Of a DNA stretch of 64,000 nt, positions 49,728-62,200 are shown in pieces (position 1 is the stretch's first letter; each line of letters starts with the position of its first letter). The position numbers and the translations under genes were made by a program. The notes beneath the pieces were generated by a model. It was given only the letters and a program-made list of their open reading frames with translations. It was not told the DNA's origin and did not search any database. Where the stretch lies: contig JAAVTG010000248.1 in NCBI GenBank assembly GCA_011947345.1, positions 186,001 through 250,000 on the forward strand, written 5' to 3'. The DNA is from Phytophthora quininea (lineage: Eukaryota; Oomycota; Peronosporomycetes; Peronosporales; Peronosporaceae).

Positions 49728-50226
49728 ATGCGCCTGCTTCAGCGCGCCAACGGCAGGTTGGATATCTCGGTCCACTGCACAGCGTAGTACATGCGATCAT
49801 CTGGGAGTTCTTCTTCGCCGTCGCTGGCTTGGCACTCCATCGCTGCGTGGAGCTGGCTTGAGACCTTGCGCAGCTAAACGAAAGCGAGCTGAGCTGCGTG
49901 GAATGAAATCGACGTTAAAATGGGCGAGAAGGATATTTAGTTCGCGCAAGGCCATTTGGCAGTTCGAGAATGTTCCGACTCGACGTCAACAAGTTGCTCT
50001 GCTTGACGATCGCCACGATCATGAAAATCCACAGACGCAGGATTCTTTGCTGTCATCCGAGCAGATCGCCGCTGTCGGAGTTGACGCCACAGTTTTGGGG
50101 CCTGTCTCGTTCCGGTTCTTTAGTCACCTTGTCGCAAAGCAGGCCATCATCATCACAACGCTCGAGCTGTATTATCGATCCATCGGCTGTGAAAGCAGCT
50201 CAAACGTTTCCGCTCTTAGAATGCGC

Positions 50227-53200
50227 CTACTGTGCTATTTGCTTGCCTCGTAGTCGACCGAGTTGATCACGAAGCAGTTGACACTGCGTGAAAAGCTCGT
50301 CTCGCGCCTTCCTGGTGCTTTCCAGCGCGTGCGCAGCTCTGTCGAGCTCAGACTGCGCTTCTTGCAATCGAACCTCTCGTTCCTTCTGCCTTTCGAGCGC
50401 CGCTGGGTCCTCCCTGCGCGGCTTTTCCTCGTCTTCATTTTCGTCCTCCTCGTCGAAAGCTTCTTCATCGTATTCAGCGTCACGCTGTTCGACTAACAAG
50501 TCATGCCAATACTCGACCGTCTCAGTCTGCTGCTCATGCTGACGCAGCACCTGAAGGTACAACTTCTCAGCTGTGTCGAGCTTCTCCTGAAGCAACGGCA
50601 CCTGCTCGAGCTGCCAGGGTTCCGACTCCAAGTCGGACTTGGATTCACTGCCGTCTTGTTTCGACAGCAGTCTCAAACGACTGCTCTGCAACTGAGCCAA
50701 TGTGTGGGCTGACGCAGGAGCCGTTGGCTGGCCTCCTAAGCGCGTCAAAAACACCTCCATCTCATGAAGACGACTGTGCCACTGGGCTCCGCTTGCTACA
50801 TCGTTGCTGCCTACTCCTCCACTGGCAACGATGCTCTTCCTCGGCTGTGTTGTCGGCGTCGTAGATATTTGCTTCTGCTGCTGGACATGTACAAACAAAC
50901 CTTGGTAGCACCGCACTAAGAGCGCATACAAATGCGAAATAAACTCGGGCTCTGTCATATCACTGGTGTGAGCTCGAGCCTGAGCCAATGCATGCATGAT
51001 CACCACCGCAAGCTGACCAGTTGACAACTCCTGTAGCGCAGAAAGCGACAGGTACATTGTCCCGTTCCCGGTGCTGCCGCCGTTTGTGCTCAAAGACAAG
51101 CACGCGTAGTCACCTCCGTTTCCGTTGCTCGGTCCCACGGTTTCCGCCACCGTCAATCCAAAGCCAGCACCTTCAGTAGGTGCCAAGATGCGGAGTAACA
51201 GCTCTGCAAAATCGCGTCGAGCGCGTATCCGATCGTCAAGTTCGTCAGGTGAAACCTGCTTCGTTCGTGAGGTGTCTAGTGTGATGGGGTCTAGCACTCC
51301 GAGCGAGGCCGATGTCGGAGGGATTTTCTTGTCCATGGCCGTTGATCTCTTCAAGCGACAGCCTACAGACATCGCCTCAGCTACAGCTCGCCGATAGGTG
51401 GTCGCATCGTTATTTTCGCTGGGCTTTATGTCGATTGTCTCTGCCTCCTCTCGCAAATTGGCAGCTTCGTGTTTAAACGCCGCCACCAGTTGCTCGATCT
51501 TCGTGAGTCTCTCTTCCAACACGCTTTCTAGTCTCTTGGCAAGGTCCTCTGTCACTAATGATGGAGACGTATTTTGGCTCTGCTCTTGTTGAATCGGTGG
51601 TGCTGTTGGTACTACAAAAGTTCTTGTCGCTGTCGTAGATCGGCTTTCTCCTGGGCGAGGCGCTGATTCATCACGGAGATCACAACCTGAGCCTTACGAC
51701 GGAACTCTTCCTCAATCAACGACCGTTGCTGCAGCTTCCGCGCTCGTACTCGTGCCTTCTGTTGTTCGCCACGACCTTCAAGCATCAGCGACAGACGTTG
51801 GAGCTGCGCAGAATGCTCCCTCTCTGCTGCTTCTCGCTGCTTGGTCTTTCCAGCAGGCAGTCCTGTGAGTCTAGACGACAGCAGATTCGACATTGCCGTC
51901 TTTTCCTCGGCAAGTACAGTGGCCAATCGCGAATCGACTTCTCTCAGTTCATCCTGTTCCTCTGTAGAGAGTTGCTCGAGCTCACGACGCTTTTCTTCTT
52001 CCAGTTCTCGGCGTCGATCATCAGCCTCCAGTTCCAATCTGGCACGAAGTTCGTTCACGAGGTCTTCTGCTTCACGCTGTGCTGCATTCATCGTTGGTTG
52101 TTTAGTGTGTGAAGCTTGAAGTTGAACGGTATTTGCTGCACTGACGTTAACAAGAGCCGCTGAGTGCTGTGCGTCGAAATAAGACAGCAACAATGCTATC
52201 TCACGCATCTGTCGAGCTTTGAGGCTCTTCTCTGCCTGCGATCTAATGCCATCACTCTCAGCCAGAGCGCCTTGTTCCGCTTCCTTAATTTTCTCCGCAA
52301 ACTTGCAGTCTAACTGGCTAAGAATACGTTCCGACTCAGCTTTTACCTCATTGTTGTCGCCTTCAGAACCGTAATGCCGAACGATATCTTCCAAGGCTTG
52401 AGCCTTGGTGCTGGCCTTTGCTGGGTAACAACCTGTAGCACACGTCGAACACTTTCACCCGTCCTAGCTGCAAGCTCTGTGAGCTGAACCTCTAGCTCAC
52501 GTTCATGACGCATCCCGACCACTAACTCGACAGCACCAAGCAATGAAAGCTTTTGCGGTACAAGGCCATAGGAAAAAGTTGCCGCACCGCAGCGATATCC
52601 CGCTGCTGTTGCCGAGCAGCGCGAAGCAAAGCTCCGGCCTTTTCTTCATCCGCGGAGAGCTCAGCGACAGCGGGTTGGTCAGCAGGAACGTTCTCCTCAG
52701 CAGCTGGACTTGTAGCTTGTCCTGCCGCTTCATCCAGCGCGGCTTCACGCTCTGTTTCGGCAACGGCAGCTTGTTCAGCCTCTTGTTCCTGACGTGCATG
52801 GAGTCGTTGCCGTTCCAATTCGCGCTTCTCCTCTAGCTCTCTCAACTTACGAGATTTTTTGGCAGCTATACGAGCCTCCAGACGAGCTTTTGCGCTGCTC
52901 CATCGGCGCTGTGAGTCTGTCGCAGCTCTCGCAGATTTGTATCGAACTCATGCACCATCTTGTCCGCCGTTTCAGAAGCTTGCTGTTGTAATTGTAATGC
53001 CAGCGCTTCTGCTCGCTTAGCCGCTTGTGCCTCCGCTTCTCGAGCAAGTCGCTCAGCTAGAGCATCCTTTTCACGCTGCTGACGAGCACGCTCATCCTCA
53101 AGCTTCTGCCCTAAACGTTTAGCGATCTCATGCCGCTCTTTTCTTCTGCCTCGGCTTCCGCCTGGGCTTGAGCCTGCGCTAAAGCGTCGGCCCTTTCACT

Positions 53201-56200
53201 CTCAGCTGCAGCCTGAGCCTCTTCTTCGGCACTGGCGCTTGATTGCTGCAGCCTAGCCGCACTCGCCGCAGCCTCATCCTCTTGGCGTTGTTTTTGGCGC
53301 GTCGCTGGGCAATTCGCTGCTGAAGTTTATCTTCTTGTCTTGCTTGCTCCTGAGCTATAGAGGCCGTTAGTGCACGCAGTTCTCGCTCGTGCTCCTCTTG
53401 TAGTCGGTTCATTTCCTGGTCCGCAAGCTGCTTCTGGTGCTCAGCATGAGCACGTTCTTGCCGCGATTTCAGCTCCTGCAGTGCTCGTAGATCTTCGTCT
53501 TGCTTGTGCTGAATGTATTCCCACGCCTGTTTCTCCTTCGCGGCTAGGGCGGCAGCTAATTCCTCCTCCTCTTCTATTTGCTGCTGTTTCTCGATTTCTT
53601 CAGCAGCTTTCAAGTCTTCCTTGGCCGCGATTTGGGCATTAGCAATGGCACGCTTCTCTTTCCGTCGAGCGATCCGCTCCTGCAACGCATGTTCTTGCCT
53701 TTCGCGTTCTGAGCGGAGAGTCTCGCGGAGTTTAGCTGCCTCGGCGTCGTGGGTCTCGCGGCATGCCGCTAACTGCGCTTCAATGTGTGCCTCCAGTCTC
53801 AAGCGCTCTGCGGCATCTTGTTCACTTTCATCACGAGTTTTCGTCACCACATTCGGCTTCTTAAGCTTCTGCCTCAACTTCTTCTCAGCGAGACGATCAG
53901 CTAGTTTCTGTTTGGCACTTGATGCCTCTGCTGCCTGGAGTTGTCTAGTCTCACCGTGATGTCGATCGAACTCCGCAGCGACGCGTACTGCCTCCTCCTG
54001 TGCATGACGAGAAGCCGCTGCAGCTTTGGCCGCAGCCGCAGCGGCTTCTTGTAACTCGCTTTCAGCTTGACGCATTGCCGCTTCTTGCTTGGCTCGTTCG
54101 TGCGCCACGAGAGTAGCTTGCTCTTGCATGAGCTGTTCCTGCAACGCCGCAATCGCTTCAGCCTCTTCAGCTGCTAAGTACGCATCTTGCTGGATGCTTG
54201 AGCTTTTGGCCTGACGAGCAGCTTTCTTCTTTGCCAACTTCTCTCGCAGTTGGGCCTCACGCTGCCGCTGGTCCGCACGTAAGGCTTCTTCAAGAGCGCG
54301 CCGTTTTCGTGCATGTTCCTCTTCTAGGCGTCTGAGCTCACGTTCTGCTGCTGTGTGCAGGTCCATCGCTGCCTTCCGCTGGGCTTCTGCCTCACCCTCG
54401 AGTTTTCGTGTCACGTCCGCCAATTCTCGCTGCTGACGCTCAGCAAGTTCTTGTCGCGCATCACGCTCGTACTCATCCAGCTCAGCTTGCGCTCTGTCGA
54501 CTTCCTCTTGGGAAATTCCTTCGCTTTCGTCCATCCCGACAGCTCCTAGATCTCCTTCAATCTTGCGGCGCTGCTTTTTAGCCGCCAAACGCTGTTTTAG
54601 TGCCAATTCCTGCCGTGCTCTCCGCGCGTAATGATTCCTCCAGTTTGGTCGACTCAGCTTCGTGGGCCAATTTACACGCAGTCAACAGGCGCTCAATATC
54701 CTCAGCTCCGCGTTCGTTAGCCTCACGGAAATTCGTCTCGAGAAGTTCCCTTTCGCGTTGAGCGTCTGCCGTCAACTGCCCTTCTCTTGCAATGTGGTCA
54801 CGCACAATAACAGCTAGCTCGTCCTGCTCTTCGCGCCGCAAAGCTTTCTCGACTTCTTCCGGCACAGGGTTTGGCCCTCCAACTTCAGCAAACGCAGCAG
54901 CACGGCGCTTCCGTTCCAGCCGAGCAGCTAATGCTGCCTTTCTAGAAGCTACATCGGCCTCCAATATCCCCCGCCGAGACTCGACACCACGAGTATGGGC
55001 CGCTCGAACATTTGCAATTTCACGATCGAAGAAGTTGTCGTCTTCTAGTTTGCTACCTGTTGGAGCGATTTCTGTGCGCATTCCAACACTTCCAGATACT
55101 GCAGCAGTCGTTGTGTATGAACGTCTGCGTTCCTGTTCGTGTTGTTGCTGTTGTAGTAGCATCCTCTTTGCTTTCGCTCAGCTAGACGTCTCGCAATCTC
55201 GTCACGGCCGAGGGATCGCTCAGCTGTCGCTCCTTGTAATCTCGTAGCTAGCGAAGCTTCGTACTCGGCTCTCACACGCTCCGCTTCAATCCGAGCACCG
55301 TCCAGCATGGTCAGAGCAGCATCCCCTGCTGCTCGACTTGCGGAATAAGCGCAAAGTTTCGTGATTAGATCAGTCTCCTTCTCGCGTCGAGCATCGAGTA
55401 CTTCGACCTCCATCTTCGCTGCATGTGCTTCGAACGAGGTCTCCAACGCTTCTATCGCCTGACGTTCCTCATCTTTCTCGTCCTCTGGTGACAGTTGAAC
55501 ACCGTCCGCTAGTCGTTTTTCACGCTTTCGACGTAGTTTGTCTCGAAGCGAAAGTTGCTGGCGCTTCTTCTCATCCTCTAGACTTTGGCGGAGCTCTGCG
55601 AGGTGTCTTTCGTGTTCTGCTGCAAGCCTTTCCAGCTCACCTTTCGCCTCATTTTCACCGTGCGCTGCTGCATCTCGACGATTTATTATCGCAGCTTCGA
55701 GAGGGGCTAGAGTACCGTCGACTTCGTGCTTCTCACGGTCTCGCAATGCTGTCCACGCTTCCTTTTCTTGGGCTGTTAGCTTTTCATCCAATTGGCGGTA
55801 CTGCTCAGTTTCATCAGCTTGCTCTGCTTCAGATGATGAAGCTTCCTCTCTGTTTCCTCTTTGTGCGGTTCTTCTCTGACGAAGCCGCTCTTTTAGTAGC
55901 TGCTCTTGCATTCGGCGATCCATTTCGAGCGCCTCACGCAACTTCTTGTGAGCTTCATCGTGAGCTCGCCTTGTGGCAGCTAAGAGCGCGTCCACATCGT
56001 CGCTGCTTCCTGCGTAACTTGCTGCTAGAATATCAGCCGATTTTTCTCGGGCGTGTTGAACGTTCAAAGCAAGAGCTCGAGCCGCGCAGGCTGCGGAAGT
56101 ATCAATTACCGCCTTTTCCTGCTCCTCTTCACGATTCAAGGCAGCTTCGGCTTGTATCTTCTCACTGGGAGTCATCTTGTCGTTATTTTCCAATTGTTGG

Positions 56201-59200
56201 CGCTTGCGTTTTAAACGATCTGCTAGTTGGGCTTTGCGTAAGCAAGTTTCATCTTCTAGACGCTTTTGTAAGTCTCCCCATTCTCGTTTGTGTAGTTCAT
56301 GCAGCTTCTCAAGCTCATGATCCAGATCATCCACAACGACCGCATCGACAGCACTTGTAGTGCCTGTTCCAGCTCTTGGCTCGAGTGGAAACGAAAACGA
56401 TAATTTTCCTCCCTTCTCAGCGCGTTTGGCGGCTAATCTTTCGTCAAGTCTGCGCCTCCGATCTTTCGCTCGAAGTGTTTCGACGTCAACACCATCAGTG
56501 TCAGCTAAGCATGTGTAGAATTCTTGGGTGACACGGTCAACCTCTGCACAATGAGCCGCTGCCAGTGCTTCTCGAGCTGCCTGCGCTGCTTCAACCTCTC
56601 CACGTAGACGCCGCGCGTCAGCTCTCAGGGCTACTTCTTTTGCCTGAATTTTATCGCTTAGATCTTGCTGCGCCGCAATCTCCTGCCCGTTCATCGTATC
56701 ATCGAGACGCAAGCGTTCACGCTCGTGCTCTTTCTCCAACACCTCCATCGCGCGATGCTCCACAGTTTTGGGACTCCGTCTGAGTGTTCTTGTGTCAGCT
56801 CTGCCAACCTCTCAGCTTTCCGCCTTGCAGTGCGCTCCAAAAGCTTATTTTGCTGCCTTCGACGCTCTACTTCCAACGCATCATGCAGCGCCTGTATGCT
56901 CTCTGCATGCTCGCGATGGATGTTTTCCAATTCGTTCTCCCTGTTCAGCAGCTGTGTCTTGGCTTCATCCCAACGTACTTTTGCTTTGCCGTCTGCATCG
57001 GCAAATGCCTGGTCAACTTCGCATTGAAGTCTTTGCTGAAGTTCACTTAGGCGCTGCGTCTCAGACTTCGCAATTTGACTTAGTCCATCGGCTTCTTCTA
57101 TCCGAAGAGCACTGTCAAGATCGGCAACAGCCTCGGAGTCTTTTGCTTTTCCAGAGGCATCAAGCTCTTGCAACTTGTCGCGTCGCTTTTGCAGAAGCCG
57201 TTGACGCAGAGCTTCTTGTTGCGCTTGACGCTGAACTCTCAACGCGTCGTGGAGTGCTGCGACCTCAGTGTTAAAACTGGAGCGACAAGCTTCAAGAAGC
57301 CCCTCAATATCCGTCGAGCTCTGCGCCCCTGCCGATTGAATTGCTGCCGCAAGTTGCTCCAACTCCGCATCCAGCTCTGCCTCCAAGGCGAACTTCCGAT
57401 CGATGGCAGCGGATTCCAGTTGCGCCAGGAGACTTTTTCCTCTTCTTCCTTTTCGTCATCAACCAAAAGGTTATTTGAGGATACACTGGCTTGACGTCTT
57501 GCCTCCTTTCTTCGACGTAGACGATCTCCCTGGTCGGCCTTCCTACGTGTCTCCTCCTCCTGCAATTCCTGTTGACCCCGCTCCCACGCTTTAAGGTGGC
57601 TTGCACTGAGTGATTTAATCTGCTGCTCTAACTCTGCTGCCATGGTGCTCTCTACGGTATTTCCATCTCGAACTCCCTTAAAGTTGTTTTGAGGCACCAA
57701 ACCAGGCGCCGCTATCGCTGCTAGCCGAGCCACAACGCTTTTCTTCCTCTCCGACATCTCAAGAGTCTCCTTCACAAAAGAATTTCGTGGGTTTTGAGCT
57801 TTCCAACTTCGCACCAGTCTTGCCAGATCCCCACCACCACTTCCAATATATTCTTCCCGAGCCTGCCCAAGAATTCGTTTTGTTGTGCAGGCGACAGCCT
57901 CCTCGACACAAGCATCTCGAAGTTGTTCCGACAACCGATCTTCGTTTTCGCGTTGCTTGGTCCGTCCTTCGGTAAACGCGAGCTGTGCTTGCAACTCTAG
58001 TTGGTCCTCCAAACGCTGTCGCTCCATTATTTCCTGGTTGGTAATGATATTGTCCATTTCGACGACTTCCTCCGGAGACGACCCCGCTGGCAATTGCCTC
58101 CTTTGTTGTTCTCGCCGTTGTGCCATTCGCTGTTGCAGTCGCTGCTCCTGTCGACGTTTCTCAGCGTCCAACGCCTGAGAGAGCGCCACTAACGCACTTT
58201 CGCTCTCGTCTCGAAGTCGCTCAATTTCCAGCTCAGTACTCTCTCGAGCCTGTGCAGCCGATGCCTGGCGTTGGGCTGCCTTATCCTCGAGCATATCTAG
58301 CGCGCCTATCATGCTTCGCTCCAGTTCTGTACTCTTCTCATTAGCCTTGAGTTTGCTCAGAGCCACTTCATGTTTCTGCTGGCACTGGCGGAGCAATTTT
58401 TCAACTTCTTTGGCACTTTGATGCAGTCTAGAGGACAACGCCATTCCAAGTGTCTTCCCCACTTGCTTCTCGTTTTCATCCAGCTTGACTAGAGCAGCTT
58501 TTAGCTTCTCATCAATCTTGTCCACAGTTATGCGATCTAGATCACCAATACTTTCTATCGTGGAACGAAGACTGCCATCTTGATTTTCGCGCCTCCGCCG
58601 GGTCATATTCTCATGCAGCTTTGCCTTTTGCGTCGCGGTATCGGCTTCAAGCTCCATCCTTCGTTTAGCGCATGCCACCATGTAATCTCCATGTAGCTTG
58701 TCGAAAGTCTGCTGTGATTGCTGTTCGATTTGAGCAGGAATCTGGGTAGTTAGAGTTTCCAATACATCACTCGCTATCCTCAGACACTCGCGAGGAGTCT
58801 CAACGACATCAGGATGAAGTGTTGATGGCTTAGAAGGCACTTCACCGCTGACATCCAGACTGTCGAGGTAGGTCAGTTGGGCTTCGGCTGCTGCTACAGC
58901 AATCTTGGCGGTGACCTTCCGATGTTCCATTTCTCGCTGTAGCTGCAAATGCTTGTCTTTCAAATCTTCAATAGCTTGGTCTGTGAAGGCCTCCAGCTCT
59001 GTTTCCATCATTTCGTCTCCCAGATCAACGCCACTCGCATCTGACTCTGCCAACAAGTCATCGGCGTTTATTTCTCGTTTACTGCCAGCTTTTGAAGGGT
59101 GTCGCCGATGTTTATTTAACAACTTCTCGTGCAGCTTGGCTTGTAACCGCAAGCGTTCGTTGTCGATCACATCTCTCAAAGCCGTGAAGTCACGTTCGTA

Positions 59201-62200
59201 GTCACTTTGAAGCTGGCGGAGCTCGTCCTCAGCTTTAGCCACTGCTTCTTCGCTTTCCATCTTCTTAGTTCGAGCCTCGTTCCTCACAGATGCGGCTAAT
59301 GCAGCTACAGCATCTATCATCGCTGAAGTGTCTCCGTTAAAGTCATCATCAGTACGAGCAGCAGCAGCCTTGCAAACAGCAACTCTTTCCCTCAGGTTCG
59401 CTACTGCGCTATGCACTGCTTCCTGCTGTAGTGCATCCATGTCATCTTGCTTCTTCACAATCTCTTCCAGAGCTGCCTCCATCCGCTCCGCAGCCTCCGT
59501 GATTAACTCTTGGACCTCCTTCTCCGATGCCAGGGTTGCATCTTCATTGGGTGCGCTTGTCGTAGCATTATCCTTCTTTTGATCTCGTTTCCGACGTAGG
59601 CGTTCACTCAGCTGTTCCTTCCGAATAGCGTCCTCCATGTCCAGAAGGCGGGCTCTATCGTTCAAGGCTTGCAAATACACGTCGTTCAACTGGGCGATGA
59701 TGTCAGCATTGTCGTCAACTGCCGCGGCAAATAGAGCCGATTCTCTCTGAGTAAATTTGTTCTCCCCTCGGCGATTTCGGGCGGACAGCTTTCATCGCCT
59801 GCAGTATCTTCACCGTCCTCACCAAATTTGTCATGCTGAGGCTCTGCAAAAACCGCACCGCCGTCCGTATCGCCAAACTCCTTCTCCAGGCTAGATAACT
59901 CCTTTAAATACTCTTGCTCGATTGCCAGCTCTTCCTGCCGGAATTGAGACTCCAGTGACTCTTCCTCTTCGTCATGCTGAGCACGCAGCAAATTGGCATC
60001 TTCGAGCTCGCGACGTTGAACCTGTGCCTTTTGAGCATCGCGCAGGACTTCGGAGGCGGCCTGCCGGGTCGCCAGTTCAGCTTCGGAGCGTGTGGTCTCG
60101 ATACTAACTGAAGTCTGGATGGTACGCAAGTCGGCAGCAAAATCATCGAGCAATCGCTCTTTCTCCACCGCTGATAGGTTTGGGTAGCTTGCATCAAGTG
60201 TTGCTGCGTACTCCGCCGACTTTGCTTTCGCCTCAGGCTCCACTTTCCGCTTGACTTCCACAGGTGCTCGAGTTTCAACGAGATCGTTAGGTCCAGCACC
60301 GGCAATGTTTCGTGACTGAGGCATTACTATGGACGGCATGCTGTGTGTTCGTAGCATTGCTGTCAACTCAACCAGCAGCTCCTTGATTTGAAAGAGTGTA
60401 TCGTTACGAGTTCTCACAGAGTCTTCTGGCTCGTTGGGGTAGCTGTTGAAAGAGATGGCAGTGAATCAAGCTGCGCATTCTGCACTGTTCTTACACTTGT
60501 CGCCGCGATACGATCAGCTTGTTCCTGCTCAGCCATACGCCATTGCTCTTTGCACTTGCTAATGTTTGAGATAGAGCACCTTCAGCTCGTTCAGCACTGT
60601 TGTGATGTTTCACAGCATGTGAAGCTACTTTTTCCAGCTTCTCGTTCACTTTCTTCGCGCCAGCAGCCACTTCCTTGAGCAGTTTACTGAGCCGGCTCTG
60701 CATCTGTACTTGTATCATTCGCTCCTTGACAGGATTCTGCTGCTCACGAACAAAATCAAGTTCCCAATGGAAACTCCTTTCCAGATCCTCAAGCGTAGCA
60801 AGAACTTGCGGTAGAGCAGCACCAAACTTCTGCAGGGATGGAAGAGGGTCGACGAACGCTTCGTCTTCCTTATTCTGAGCCTTCTCCACGTCGTCATGCA
60901 GCTCCAATAAACGATCTACAATAGTGGTGTCCACCTCAGAAGAAGCCCTAGCTCCGGAGAGTGGCTCAACAAAATATCGTTGCGACGCTTCCAGCACGAA
61001 ATTCCCCACTTCACGTCGACCTTTTTCAACCTGAACGAGATGGATAAGCGAAGAAGATGTTTGTGTCATTGGATCGGAGCCCAGCATCGTCTTCAAGTCC
61101 TCAAGCACGGATTTCGTACGCTCGAGGCAGGTGGAACTCTCGTTCGTAGTTGTATGCTCGGGAGCGCTGTCATTTGCTGGAGACGACATCTCCTGAACCA
61201 AAGCGCTTGTTAATTCCTCAAGTTGGCCACTCCAGTCTTGGATTTCTTTTAGACCAGCACTGATACCGTTCAGCATTCCAGTTTTCTTCTTCTCAAATTG
61301 TCGACGATCCTGAAGATCTCGCTCGAGGTTTCCCAGCAAGAACTTCTCCCTATCAGCGACACTCTTCGATCGTGGACGTCCGCTTACGGCACTCAATGGA
61401 GGAAGCTCATTTGTTCGAGTCTCTCCTTTGATCGGCTCCACACCACCAACTTCCGAGTCCGTCTTCGGTAATGCTTGTATCAGGTCCGAGGAAACAAGCG
61501 CGTCCACGAACAGGCGCTTCAACTCGGTTGCTTCAGCTTGAAGGTGCTGCACTAGCTGCTTGACATCCCCTTTCTGGTCCTCGAAGCTTTTGGCGACGAC
61601 CTCGTGGTGAAATTGCAGTCGGTCCACGAGTTCTCGCAGATCCAAGTCTTCCTCGTCCCACCGACCCAGATCTGCTTGGTACTCCAATCCATTCCCCTTG
61701 TTGGTCCCTTTTCCTCCAAGCTGAAGTTGCTTTATTGCTGTTGTAGTCGGTTCTGCTGTTGGCAAATCACCACCAACCTCGGTTTCGTTCGTGTTGACAG
61801 CCACGGTCCCCTTCGAATGCATCGCTGCTAGATTAATCTGCTTGCTCTTGGCACGATAGCCGTCTACTCCTTTGATAGCTGTGTTCGTCCAGCTCTTGGC
61901 TCGGAAGTAGTACAATCCCGCAATCACAGCGATCACAACTCCGAAGAGACCACCGAGCACTCCGATGATAAGTGCCCAGTCAGGTGCCAGGATGATATCG
62001 TCAGTCCGGCGCTTTGCGCTGACAGTGATTAAATTCTTTTCGTTGAGCGGGACGATGGGCGCTTCGGTAGGGCAAGTTGTGCCTTGTTTCATAACGACGA
62101 CAATCGTTTGGGATGCTGCATTGAGCGAATTCCCAAATACGTACGTGCCTGCATCGGCGAAGGAAAAGGCGAATGCAGTGACGCTGCTGGAGTTGGCGTT

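Noticed and set aside
55425..56360. Open plus-strand frame of 311 codons
   Set aside because: It lies antisense to the giant coiled-coil gene. The compositional bias of that gene leaves the opposite strand free of stops, and no domain or start signal is visible.
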